The notes under the pieces are model-generated. The model did no database searches. It was not told where the DNA came from and saw only the letters and a list, made by a program, of their open reading frames with translations. Source: Halobellus rufus (GTDB lineage: Archaea; Halobacteriota; Halobacteria; Halobacteriales; Haloferacaceae). From it: a stretch of 64,000 bases of DNA. The position numbers and the translations under genes were made by a program. Positions 34,071-41,674 of the stretch are shown in pieces. The stretch's first letter is position 1, and each line of letters begins with the position of its first letter. The stretch spans positions 1 through 64,000 of the forward strand of contig NZ_BBJO01000014.1 in the NCBI RefSeq assembly GCF_000739575.1. Reading direction: 5' to 3'.

Positions 34071-35315
34071 TCACTCGTCGAACGGCGACTTTGCGCCCTC
34101 CGGCATCGACCCCTCCTCGGCGACGAGGTTCTGCCGTCCGACGCTGATCTTCTCGATCATCCCGTCGTCGCACATTCGAGAGAGCAAGCGGCTGACCTTC
34201 GATTTCGACCAATCCGTCTCCTCGACGATCCGGCCCTGGTACATCCAACCGCCGTTCTCGCGCAGCAGTTGGACGACTCTGTCCTCGTCGCTCAGCATCG
34301 GCTGCGACGATTTCAGGAGTTCGTTCTCGTCGAACTCCATCGACGGCGGCGAATCCGCTTCTTCCTCGTTCGGCTCGTCGTCGTCCTCCGAGAATCGATC
34401 GAACAGGGCTGTCTCCGTCGGGAGCAACGACGCCGACGCGACCCCGGAAGAGTCGAGCGCCATCCACCCCCAGACGGCGACCACGCCGAAGAACGTCCCG
34501 CCCGCGAGCAGGACCACCATCGTTGTCCCCCTGTTCGTCGGGTCCGTTCCCAGCCTGACTTCGAGGTTATCGTTCAGACCGTCGTTGTCCGTGTCCACCG
34601 ATCGTGGGTCGGTCCCGATAGAGACCTCTTGCGCGTCCGTTATCCCGTCCCCGTCGGTGTCCGGTGAGGTCGGAGACGTGCCGTAGTTTTTCACTTCCGG
34701 GCCGTCTTCGAGGCCGTCTCTGTCGGTGTCCCGTATCGTCATCGACGTCCCGTTCTTCAGCTCGTTCTCGTTCGAGAGCCCGTCTCCGTCGATGTCTCCG
34801 TCTTTGGCGATTGTCCGTATTTCGATCGTGTCGTTGCCGAGCGTTTCAGACCGACCGGGGAAATCGTCCCGAACGACGACGGTGACGTTGCTCGAACCCT
34901 CGAACGCCGAGAGGTTCTCGTAGGCAAACTGCACGGTGTGCTCACCCGAGATGCTACTCTCGGTCTTACAGGTCACGTTGTCCCCGGTGTCGTCGGACAC
35001 GCAAACCTCGTACATACTCGTCTGGTTCGTGGCGGTGAACGTCGCGTTCAGCGTATTCGGCTCCGATTTCCAGAGCAGCACCGGTTCGCCCGTTTGGTTG
35101 GCGGGCACGGTTTCGTTGAACTCCGCTTGGACGTTTACCTGCGATCCGTTCGCCGCCGAAACAGGCGCAGCGAAGACGACCGCGACGAGCGCAAGCACCG
35201 TGAGGAGAAACGAGATCCGACCGAAGTTTCTCGTCGGGGTTCCTGTGCCGCCCAGCGTATCGACGATCCGGCGGAGGGTCCCACCGCTCCGGAGGGTCTT
35301 CAGGGCGGATTTCAT
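34071..35315 (-). CDS. Transmembrane winged-helix regulator with extracellular calcium-binding repeats
   Basis: A 414-residue protein. The N-terminal signal/anchor is unusually long (~residues 34-55), followed by an ectodomain of ~110 residues with many N-glycosylation sequons. Thrombospondin-type-3-like Ca-binding repeats come next (DIDGDGLSNENE, DTDRDGLEDGPE, DTDGDGITDAQE, DTDNDGLNDNLE), then a transmembrane helix (VVLLAGGTFFGVVAVWGWMAL) and a cytoplasmic winged-helix DNA-binding domain (VVQLLRENGGWMYQGRIVEETDWSKSKVSRLL). The layout implies direct signalling from the cell surface (calcium, salt or glycan contact) to DNA. It may be preceded by a 12-codon leaderless reading frame whose stop overlaps its ATG. 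Confidence 0.88.
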   Translation of the reverse strand: MKSALKTLRSGGTLRRIVDTLGGTGTPTRNFGRISFLLTVLALVAVVFAAPVSAANGSQVNVQAEFNETVPANQTGEPVLLWKSEPNTLNATFTATNQTSMYEVCVSDDTGDNVTCKTESSISGEHTVQFAYENLSAFEGSSNVTVVVRDDFPGRSETLGNDTIEIRTIAKDGDIDGDGLSNENELKNGTSMTIRDTDRDGLEDGPEVKNYGTSPTSPDTDGDGITDAQEVSIGTDPRSVDTDNDGLNDNLEVRLGTDPTNRGTTMVVLLAGGTFFGVVAVWGWMALDSSGVASASLLPTETALFDRFSEDDDEPNEEEADSPPSMEFDENELLKSSQPMLSDEDRVVQLLRENGGWMYQGRIVEETDWSKSKVSRLLSRMCDDGMIEKISVGRQNLVAEEGSMPEGAKSPFDE

Positions 35316-35350
35316 CGTGAACCTCGCGATCGGAGGGGGCCAGAACTCAT
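35312..35350 (-). CDS. Possible 12-codon upstream reading frame of the membrane regulator
   Basis: A TATA-like AAAAATTA is centred about 28 bp before an ATG at 35350. That ATG opens a 12-codon frame whose TGA overlaps the regulator ATG (ATGA). A leaderless mRNA would start exactly at this small frame, so it could couple or control translation of the regulator. Too short to judge by composition. Confidence 0.35.
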   Translation of the reverse strand: MSSGPLRSRGSR

Positions 35351-35538
35351 AGGTGCCTGCGTTGTCCTTGTAGGTAATTTTTGCGGACTACTATGAATCT
35401 CTCGCAATCGAACGTCGTTTTCATACCGCGCTTCCCGTCGTGATGTAACACATTTTAATTGCGCAATATATCCGTCGGAATTAGGTTAGATAACGGCTGT
35501 TCCGCGGTATGTGGAAATAAACGCTCTCCTTCGCAGTC

Positions 35539-36141
35539 TTATCTACCATCGACCGCACGGAGATCGTCGAGAACCTGCCAGAAGGTGAGTGTCGTGAAGC
35601 CACTCATAATCGCCAGCGCGACCGACAGGTACGAAATAGCGCCGATCAACGGCGCTTGGAGGACCGACGCTCCGATCAGCAGGGAGCTCGCACCCGAGAC
35701 GCCGAGGTAGTACCATCCCCACGGACGATCCGGCTCGTCTTCGGCCTCATCGTCCTGCGCGTCGGGTGCTTCGAGGTGAGCGATGAGTTCCTCTGCGAGG
35801 GGCTTCTTCTCGACGATCCCTCGGCTCTGGTTGTAATCGATGACGCCCTCCTTGTCCAACTTCGGCAGGTGCGCCTGATACAACGCGATGTACACGCGCT
35901 GGCGCTGGTCGGACATCAACGCCTGCACGGTCGTGTCGTGCTCCCACGCGGCGACCTGTTCGGCGATGTCGCGCATCTGAACGGGTCCTTCGCGGTCACG
36001 CAGGTACTCCAGTACTTTCCTGCGCCGCTCGTTTTGGAGCAGGTGGTAGATCTCGTCCTTCCCGAGCTCGGTTTTCTCCTCTTTCGGCGTCGCGTGCTGA
36101 TCGACGAGCGCATTTTCGTTGCCGCTTACTTGAGTAGTCAT
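35539..36141 (-). CDS. Winged-helix (DUF7344-like) protein with two C-terminal membrane helices
   Basis: A 200-residue haloarchaeal protein. Residues ~25-110 form a winged helix typical of the DUF7344 group (LGKDEIYHLLQNERRRKVLEYL; ALYQAHLPKLDKEGVIDYN). An acidic linker is followed by two transmembrane helices (~145-190). The DNA-binding-like domain would face the cytoplasm at the membrane. The ATG at 36141 follows a TATA-like TTTATTTG by about 27-34 bp; an in-frame GTG at 36147 is possible. It lies upstream of the calcium-repeat regulator on the same strand, with a 220-bp gap containing its own promoter. Confidence 0.82.
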   Translation of the reverse strand: MTTQVSGNENALVDQHATPKEEKTELGKDEIYHLLQNERRRKVLEYLRDREGPVQMRDIAEQVAAWEHDTTVQALMSDQRQRVYIALYQAHLPKLDKEGVIDYNQSRGIVEKKPLAEELIAHLEAPDAQDDEAEDEPDRPWGWYYLGVSGASSLLIGASVLQAPLIGAISYLSVALAIMSGFTTLTFWQVLDDLRAVDGR

Positions 36142-36842
36142 ACTCACCCTGACTGTTATCTGGGACCCAAATAAATGCCCGAGTCCATCTCGATTGTTCT
36201 CGATTGTTGCAGCGTCGTTTCGGCATTGTTTCGAACTGTTTCAGGGAATAATCGCAATACTGCGCCAACATAGAAAGTACAACAACTGTCTGACGTGGGA
36301 GTCCCTAAATCCGAATAGAACCGAGTTGACCGTCCGAGAAACGGTTCGGTCACTCCGAAAACGGAACATACCTACCTATTCTCTGATACTATTTTTTGAG
36401 GGCTAGTTCTGTCGGGGATTCCCACCGCTAGTCGTCGATCCCAAATGCGGTGGTGAACCCGGTATCACTCGGAGTGAACGGTGGGTGTTGGCTCCACGCA
36501 GACCTCATCCGTGCAAAGGTGGATCGCCGAGATACGGCGAGCGGAAGACCGGCTTTCCGAACAGAAACGGCCGTCTGACGGTTGCAGAGCGTAGGGGCTT
36601 CGCGTCATATCCGGGCAGTAGCTGGTAGCCACTGACGCCGTGTCGAGGCAGTGTTTCGGATCGTCGGACAAACGGAGATTCACGCCCCTCAGTGTAGGGG
36701 TATCAAGCGATCGGGACGGACGTCGGGAGCTACGTGCACGGGCCAGAGGACCGTAAGGCGTCCGTACTGTCAGCAGCTATCTAACTCGAAGAGAAGAACC
36801 CGCTGCAACGTACAGAAACTCGCCGAGACCACGAAGGACGCG
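36142..36842. other. 700-bp intergenic region, partly AT-rich, with possible IS remnant
   Basis: The first ~270 bp is the AT-rich promoter side of the DUF7344-like gene and contains three close TGTTTC/CGTTTC direct repeats (about 36219-36243). The next ~430 bp has no credible gene. At about 36689-36705 a GCCCCTCAGTGTAGGGG hairpin sits in a context reminiscent of the right-end hairpin of IS200/IS605 (tnpB) elements, but no transposase remains. Confidence 0.4.
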
Positions 36843-37832
36843 TCAGTCAGCGTCGATCCGTACCGGCGTCTTTCGATCCGCTGTCGACGTGGCTTCGGCG
36901 TCGAGCGACTTCGTCAAACTCAACACACGAAGGCCCTGCTCGCCGTCGACGACCGGATCCGAGCCGGATCGGGCGGCGTTCGCGAAGGACCGGAGTTCGC
37001 TCTTCAAGGGCTCGACCTGCTCGACCGAGAGCGTTTCGACGAGGTTTTCGTGACGGTGGCGGAGGAACGACTCGTCGTCGATGTAAGTGGGAACGGACGA
37101 TCGGTGGATCTCGATGCTCTGGTCGATGTAGTCGACTTTCACCCGGCAGTCGGCGGCCGAGATCGTGAGCTTCCGAACCTTCTCTTGGGTGACCCGACTA
37201 GTCGTGAGTGATGCGGTCACGCCCGAGTCGAACCGGAGGTTCGCGTTCGCGTAGCGGCCCTTCGGCGTCCCGACCGCGTTGTAGGATTCGACTTCGCCGT
37301 CGACGAGGTCGAGGACGATGTCGAGGTCGTGAATCATCAGGTCCATCACGACGGTGTCGTCGATCATCCGGTCGACGGGCGGGCCGAGGCGTTCGGTCGA
37401 AACCGCGTAGACGTCGAGATCGTCGACGAGGTCGCCGAGCGTCTGGATCGCCGGATTGAACCGCTCGATGTGCCCGACCTGCAGGACGAGGTCGCGTTCG
37501 TCGGCGAGGGCGGTCAGCTCTCGGCCGTTCCGGGGATCTTCGACGAAGGGCTTCTCGACCAACACGTGAACGTCAGACTGGAGGGCGCGCTTGGCGTTCT
37601 CGTAGTGGAACTGCGTCGGGACGGCGACAGAGACGACGTCGGCGACTGCCAGCAGTTCGTCCATCGACAGCGCGGTCGTTCCGTACTCGGCGGCCACCTC
37701 GGTCGCCCGCTCGCCGTCGACGTCGAAGACGCCGACGAGGTTCGTCTCGTCGATTTCATCGTACACGCGCGTGTGATTTTGCCCCATACTTCCGACGCCG
37801 ATGACCCCGGCGTTCACTCGCTCGTCAGTCAT
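36843..37832 (-). CDS. Gfo/Idh/MocA-type sugar-nucleotide 3-dehydrogenase (WbpB/WlbA-like)
   Basis: A 329-residue oxidoreductase with an N-terminal NAD-binding fold (NAGVIGVGSMGQNHTRVY), the EKPF motif (HVLVEKPFVEDP) with the catalytic Lys, and the C-terminal substrate domain with GHIERFNPAIQ and a conserved HDLDIVLDLV. Proteins of this type paired with a DegT aminotransferase oxidise the 3-OH of UDP-GlcNAcA. The ATG at 37832 lies inside the 3' end of the aminotransferase gene (8-bp overlap), so the two are cotranscribed and probably consecutive enzymes. Exact substrate is inference. Confidence 0.9.
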   Translation of the reverse strand: MTDERVNAGVIGVGSMGQNHTRVYDEIDETNLVGVFDVDGERATEVAAEYGTTALSMDELLAVADVVSVAVPTQFHYENAKRALQSDVHVLVEKPFVEDPRNGRELTALADERDLVLQVGHIERFNPAIQTLGDLVDDLDVYAVSTERLGPPVDRMIDDTVVMDLMIHDLDIVLDLVDGEVESYNAVGTPKGRYANANLRFDSGVTASLTTSRVTQEKVRKLTISAADCRVKVDYIDQSIEIHRSSVPTYIDDESFLRHRHENLVETLSVEQVEPLKSELRSFANAARSGSDPVVDGEQGLRVLSLTKSLDAEATSTADRKTPVRIDAD

Positions 37833-38964
37833 CGGCCACCTCCGCGACCGCGGCCGGACCCTCGGGCGAGGCGATAGACACCTCGTCCCGGAGGACGGTT
37901 CCGATCCGTTCGACCTCGCTGTCATCGAGAGCGGGGTGCACTGGCAGCGAGAGCACCTGTTCGGCGACCCGTTCTGCGTTGGGTGCCTGGACGTCGTAGC
38001 CGTCGTACGCCGGTTGGTCGTGGATGCAACGCGGGTAGTACACGCCGGTTCCGATCCCCCGCTCGTCGAGTTGGTCGGCCACGTCCGCTCGATTGCCGAC
38101 GCGGATCGTGTACTGATGATAGGCGTGGTCGTACCCGTCCGGGACCGCGGGCGTGACCGCGTCCGTGTCCGCGAGCAGGCGATCGAGACGCGACGCGTTC
38201 TCGCGACGCGCCTCGACGAACTCGGGGAGCCGATCGAGCTGCGCCCGGCCCATCGCCGCCGCGACGCTCGTCATCCGGAAGTTGTGGCCGACCGAGACGT
38301 GGCGGTAGCCGTCGGACTCGCGCCCGTGGTTGATGAAACTCGCCGCCCGCCGAGCGATGGACTCGTCGTCGGTGAGGACCATCCCTCCCTCGCCGGTGGT
38401 CATGTTCTTCGTCGGGTAGAACGAGAAGCACGCGACGTCCCCGAGCGACCCCACCGGATCGCCGCGGTAGCTCGCCCCGTGCGCCTGCGCGGCGTCCTCG
38501 ACGACGGCCACGTCGTAGTCGTCGGCGATGCTGCGAAGGCGATCCATCGGTGCCGAGAGACCGTAGAGGTGGACGGCGACCATCGCCTCGACGTCGCCGT
38601 CGAGGGCTTCGAGCTTCGCTTCGACGCTCTCGGGATCGAGGTTGAACGTCTCCGGGTCGACGTCGGCGAAGACGGGTTCGGCCCCGGCGAGGCGTATCGC
38701 GTTCGCCGTGGCGACGAAGGAGAACGGCGTGGTGAGCACTCGGTCCCCCGGTTCGACGCCCACCGCTTCGAGCGCCGTGTGGAGGGCCGTCGTCCCGTTC
38801 GACGTCGCGACGCCGTGTCCGACGTCGCAGTAGTCCGCGAACGCGGCCTCGAAGTCGCGGACCTCCGGGCCGTCTGCGAGCATCCCGGACTCGATGACCG
38901 ACTCCACGTTCGCGAGTTCGGCGTCTCCGAGTTCTGGGTCGGCGATCGAGATCCGATCGGTCAT
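37825..38964 (-). CDS. DegT/DnrJ/EryC1/StrS aminotransferase (WbpE/WlbC-like)
   Basis: A 379-residue PLP-dependent sugar aminotransferase. It has SNGTTALHTAL for PLP phosphate binding, VVEDAAQAHGASY, the PLP Lys in FSFYPTKNMTTGEGG, and the VGHNFRMTSVAAAMGRAQLDRL block shared by the family, which is diagnostic. With the overlapping 3-dehydrogenase it would convert the 3-keto sugar nucleotide to the 3-amino sugar. The ATG at 38964 overlaps the stop of a 29-codon upstream frame, and the promoter element lies about 137 bp upstream. Confidence 0.93.
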   Translation of the reverse strand: MTDRISIADPELGDAELANVESVIESGMLADGPEVRDFEAAFADYCDVGHGVATSNGTTALHTALEAVGVEPGDRVLTTPFSFVATANAIRLAGAEPVFADVDPETFNLDPESVEAKLEALDGDVEAMVAVHLYGLSAPMDRLRSIADDYDVAVVEDAAQAHGASYRGDPVGSLGDVACFSFYPTKNMTTGEGGMVLTDDESIARRAASFINHGRESDGYRHVSVGHNFRMTSVAAAMGRAQLDRLPEFVEARRENASRLDRLLADTDAVTPAVPDGYDHAYHQYTIRVGNRADVADQLDERGIGTGVYYPRCIHDQPAYDGYDVQAPNAERVAEQVLSLPVHPALDDSEVERIGTVLRDEVSIASPEGPAAVAEVADD

Positions 38965-39050
38965 CGACGCGCCCCCTCCCGGTTCGGTTCGACCGCGGTG
39001 TCGCCCGCGGGCTGCTCGACTCCCTTCTGGTTTCGACGTGTGCCTCTCAT
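38961..39050 (-). CDS. Possible 29-codon leader gene of the aminotransferase operon
   Basis: An ATG at 39050 opens a 29-residue basic, hydrophilic frame (starts MRGTRRNQKG) whose TGA overlaps the aminotransferase ATG. It starts about 27 nt after the transcription start predicted from the promoter element at 39101. The coupling geometry is as in the dehydrogenase operon; composition alone would not support it. Confidence 0.35.
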   Translation of the reverse strand: MRGTRRNQKGVEQPAGDTAVEPNREGARR

Positions 39051-39100
39051 AGCGTGATCTGCGGATTCTACCGCTGACGATGCTCGGCACTGTCTCCGCA

Positions 39101-39120
39101 TTATTATGAGTCAGATAAGC
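39101..39120 (-). promoter_or_regulatory. Locus-wide promoter element, aminotransferase-operon copy
   Basis: + strand TTATTATG-AGTCA-GATAAGC; one mismatch from consensus. It faces the aminotransferase/3-dehydrogenase operon. Confidence 0.65.
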
Positions 39121-39208
39121 CCGTCACGCATCCAGAGGGGGGTTTCGGCGTACGATAGACGGCCACACCCGGGTTTTATTTTCACAGGCCCGATGTATCC
39201 AGACACGG

Positions 39209-39793
39209 ATGTCCCCGACGCGGTCACCCAGTGGCCCGGACGATACTGAGACAGGGGCCACACCGGAGCTCGACGTTATGCCCGGGTTCGGTGGCGTCTC
39301 GGAGAGTGACCGCCGCGAGGAGATCGTTTCGCTCGTCGACGAACGACCGACGACGCCGTACACGGTCGGTGAACTGACGGTCGAACTCTCCGAGTGGTTC
39401 CACGCAGAGACCGACGGAATGGTCCCGACCGACGAGGAGATACACAGCACGCTCTACGACTTCGACCTCCCCGCCCTCGACAACAGTGGGCGGATCGTCT
39501 TCGACGAGGCGACTGGCCGGGTGTACGCGACTGATTACGAGGCAGCGAGGCGATCGATGTCGCCGGATTCGGGCCCAGAGCACGGAGCGTCCGTCGGTGA
39601 TGGATCATCGGACGCGACCGCGCTGACCGGAGAGCGCGTCACGGTCTCGAAGAGGTTGCTGACGGACCTCGCCGTCTTGGTGGTCGGCCTGCTCGGCGTC
39701 GCCGTCGCGGCGTCGGACCTGCTCCCCGTCGGTACGTCGACGGCACTCGTTCCGGCCGGACTCGTCGTCCTCTATTTTATCTCACGCGCGTGA
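39209..39793 (+). CDS. DUF7344-like winged-helix protein with two membrane helices
   Basis: A 194-residue protein related in layout to the 35539 gene: a winged-helix-like domain (residues ~28-115; REEIVSLVDERPTTPYTVGELTVEL, STLYDFDLPALDNSGRIVFDE) and two transmembrane helices at the C-terminus (~150-190). A TATA-like TTTTATTTTC about 30 bp before the ATG suggests a leaderless mRNA. No catalytic signature. It may be a membrane-tethered regulator. Confidence 0.78.
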   Translation: MSPTRSPSGPDDTETGATPELDVMPGFGGVSESDRREEIVSLVDERPTTPYTVGELTVELSEWFHAETDGMVPTDEEIHSTLYDFDLPALDNSGRIVFDEATGRVYATDYEAARRSMSPDSGPEHGASVGDGSSDATALTGERVTVSKRLLTDLAVLVVGLLGVAVAASDLLPVGTSTALVPAGLVVLYFISRA

Positions 39794-39970
39794 GGGTCGG
39801 TCGCCGACGCAGAAACCCACGGAAACCAACGTCCCCGAGCAGACGCTCCCGATTCGGTTATCGCCTCCATAAGCAAGTGTCGATTTCGCCTATCTATCGG
39901 CGTGCTCGATCAGAACGTTGCCGAGTCGAACCGAGTCTCAGGAGCGCCGGTCTGGAGGGCGAGATAGCGT

Positions 39971-40132
39971 ATGCTCTCGGGCCAGTTCGTCCCGATGAGC
40001 GCGACGTTCGTCGGACTCGCACTCGTCACCTCCGGGGTAGGACACACGGGTCTGACCCGGTTGTCGCTCGCTCGGACGCACCAACTCGTGTTCCTGTTCC
40101 TCCTCTCTGGGACGATCAGCCTCGCGCTGTGA
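39971..40132 (+). CDS. Possible small two-helix membrane protein (53 aa)
   Basis: A 53-codon frame encodes two hydrophobic helices (residues ~8-22 and ~38-53) joined by a short polar hairpin (GHTGLTRLSLARTHQ). It ends precisely at the end of the second helix. The region around it has no other gene. Composition suits a small membrane protein; no family recognised and no clear TATA box. Confidence 0.4.
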   Translation: MLSGQFVPMSATFVGLALVTSGVGHTGLTRLSLARTHQLVFLFLLSGTISLAL

Positions 40133-40241
40133 ACGCGGTGAGGGGGCGATCGGGACCGCCACGTCGGCGTCGGTTAGGGCGTTCCCGGCGGAGCCGCGGC
40201 TCAACTCGTGGTTTTGTCAGACGCTAAGCGTAGCCGCGTCG

Positions 40242-40261
40242 GATTATCTGGTCGATAGTAA
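40242..40261 (+). promoter_or_regulatory. Locus-wide promoter element, pseudo-phosphomutase copy
   Basis: GATTATC-TGGTC-GATAGTAA, ending 26 bp before the ATG at 40288. Confidence 0.6.
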
Positions 40262-40287
40262 TCATCGCTTCGGCGGTGTAGTGTGGT

Positions 40288-41622
40288 ATGTTCGCATCAG
40301 CACGTATCCGGGGTACGTACGGTTCCCACGTGACCGCGAAACTCGCCCTCAAGACCGGTCGTGCCCTGACCAGCAACCGCGACGAGATCGTCCTCGGACA
40401 CTCCCCGAGCGAGAGCGCACGGCTCCTGGCCGACGCCGTCTCCACCGGGATCCGCGAGTGCGGTGGGACGGTCGTGCGGCTCGGAGAGACGGCCGGCCCG
40501 ACGGTCGCGAACAGCGTCAGCCGGCTGGGCGGTGACGGCGGCGTCGCGGTCGTCGCCGTCGGTGGGCGACCCGAACGAGCCAGTCTGAAGCTGTTCGACG
40601 GCGACGGGTCCCCACTCTCGTGGGAGCAGCAGAGCGAAATCGTCCGGCGGGTCAACCGATCGACTGCCGACATCGCTTCGTGGGGGGAGTTGGGGTCGGA
40701 ACGACGATTGGATGACGCCACCGCACGTCACGTCGAACGGCTCTGCGAGAACCGCCCGACGTTCTCCGACACCCGCGTGGCCGTGGCCGTCGGCGAGTAC
40801 GAGACCGCTGTCACGGCCGAGGCCCTCGACCAACTCGGCTGCGAGGTGGACCGCCTCGCCGACACGAGCGACGACGCGCTCCCGCAGGGACGCATCTCGC
40901 CGGGGGACGACGTGTGCGCGACGCTGCGACGCGCGGTCGCGACCTCCGACGCCGACTTCGGCGTCGCACACGGCGTCGACGCAGAGCGACTCGTCGTCGT
41001 CGATGGACGCGGTGAGATCGTCGAGGGGAACTCGCTAGTGGCGCTGTTCGCGCGAGGCGCGGTACGCGACGCAGGCCACGGTGCGTGCGTTGCGATCCCG
41101 CAGGGTGCGAGTCGGCGGATCGACGACGTCGTGGCCGACGTCGGGGGACAGGTCACCAGACCCGAGGCGGAACGGGACTCCTGGCCGCGTCCGGGAGGGT
41201 CCGCAAACGTCGTCTTCGGCGGTGACCCGAACGGCGTCCACCAGTGGCCACAGGAGTCGCCCTGTCCGGACGCCGCGTTGTCGGCGATCAAACTCGCCAG
41301 TCTCGTTGACGACGGCGCGGCTCTCGCCGAGCAACTCACGGACGTCCCAGCGTATCCGCTCTACTGTAAGTCGTTCGGGGTCGACAGTCTCGCCAGCGAG
41401 ATGATCCGGGTCGCCGCAGACGCGAAGGAGCGCTTCGAGTCCGTCTCCACCGACGGCTGCGTGCTCGGCGAAACCGACGACGCCTGGTTCGTCGTCAGGC
41501 CGGACCGGACCGAACCGGCCCTTCGAGTGACTGCAGAGGGGACGTCGAAGCGCAGCGCGAAGCAGTTGTTCGAGCGCGTTACCTCCTTGATCGCCGACGA
41601 GCAGACGACGGTCGCCACGTGA
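40288..41622 (+). CDS. Catalytically dead phosphohexomutase paralog
   Basis: A 444-residue protein that aligns along its length with the GlmM at 44522 but has lost every key site. The phospho-Ser loop TASHNP of GlmM (residues 90-95) is AVGGRP here, so Ser92 is Gly. The metal loop DGDADR is GVDAER. The GRDAR loop near residue 38 is GHSPS, and the sugar loop GGEPSG is GGDPNG. The fold core and C-terminal phosphate-binding RPDRTEPALRVTAEG (family RxSGTxPxxRV) are partly kept. It is full length and in frame with a good promoter, so it looks like a maintained pseudoenzyme (regulator or scaffold of sugar-phosphate enzymes) rather than a decaying gene. Confidence 0.88.
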   Translation: MFASARIRGTYGSHVTAKLALKTGRALTSNRDEIVLGHSPSESARLLADAVSTGIRECGGTVVRLGETAGPTVANSVSRLGGDGGVAVVAVGGRPERASLKLFDGDGSPLSWEQQSEIVRRVNRSTADIASWGELGSERRLDDATARHVERLCENRPTFSDTRVAVAVGEYETAVTAEALDQLGCEVDRLADTSDDALPQGRISPGDDVCATLRRAVATSDADFGVAHGVDAERLVVVDGRGEIVEGNSLVALFARGAVRDAGHGACVAIPQGASRRIDDVVADVGGQVTRPEAERDSWPRPGGSANVVFGGDPNGVHQWPQESPCPDAALSAIKLASLVDDGAALAEQLTDVPAYPLYCKSFGVDSLASEMIRVAADAKERFESVSTDGCVLGETDDAWFVVRPDRTEPALRVTAEGTSKRSAKQLFERVTSLIADEQTTVAT

Positions 41623-41674
41623 CCTGCCACTCGCGTCGACGGTAATCCGGTGAAGGGGCTCCGGTGTGAGGCGA

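Noticed and set aside
39856-39876. TTATCGCCTCCATAAGC as another copy of the promoter element
   Set aside because: It has partial symmetry but the ATAATAA extension is missing and no gene start lies at the right distance in either direction.
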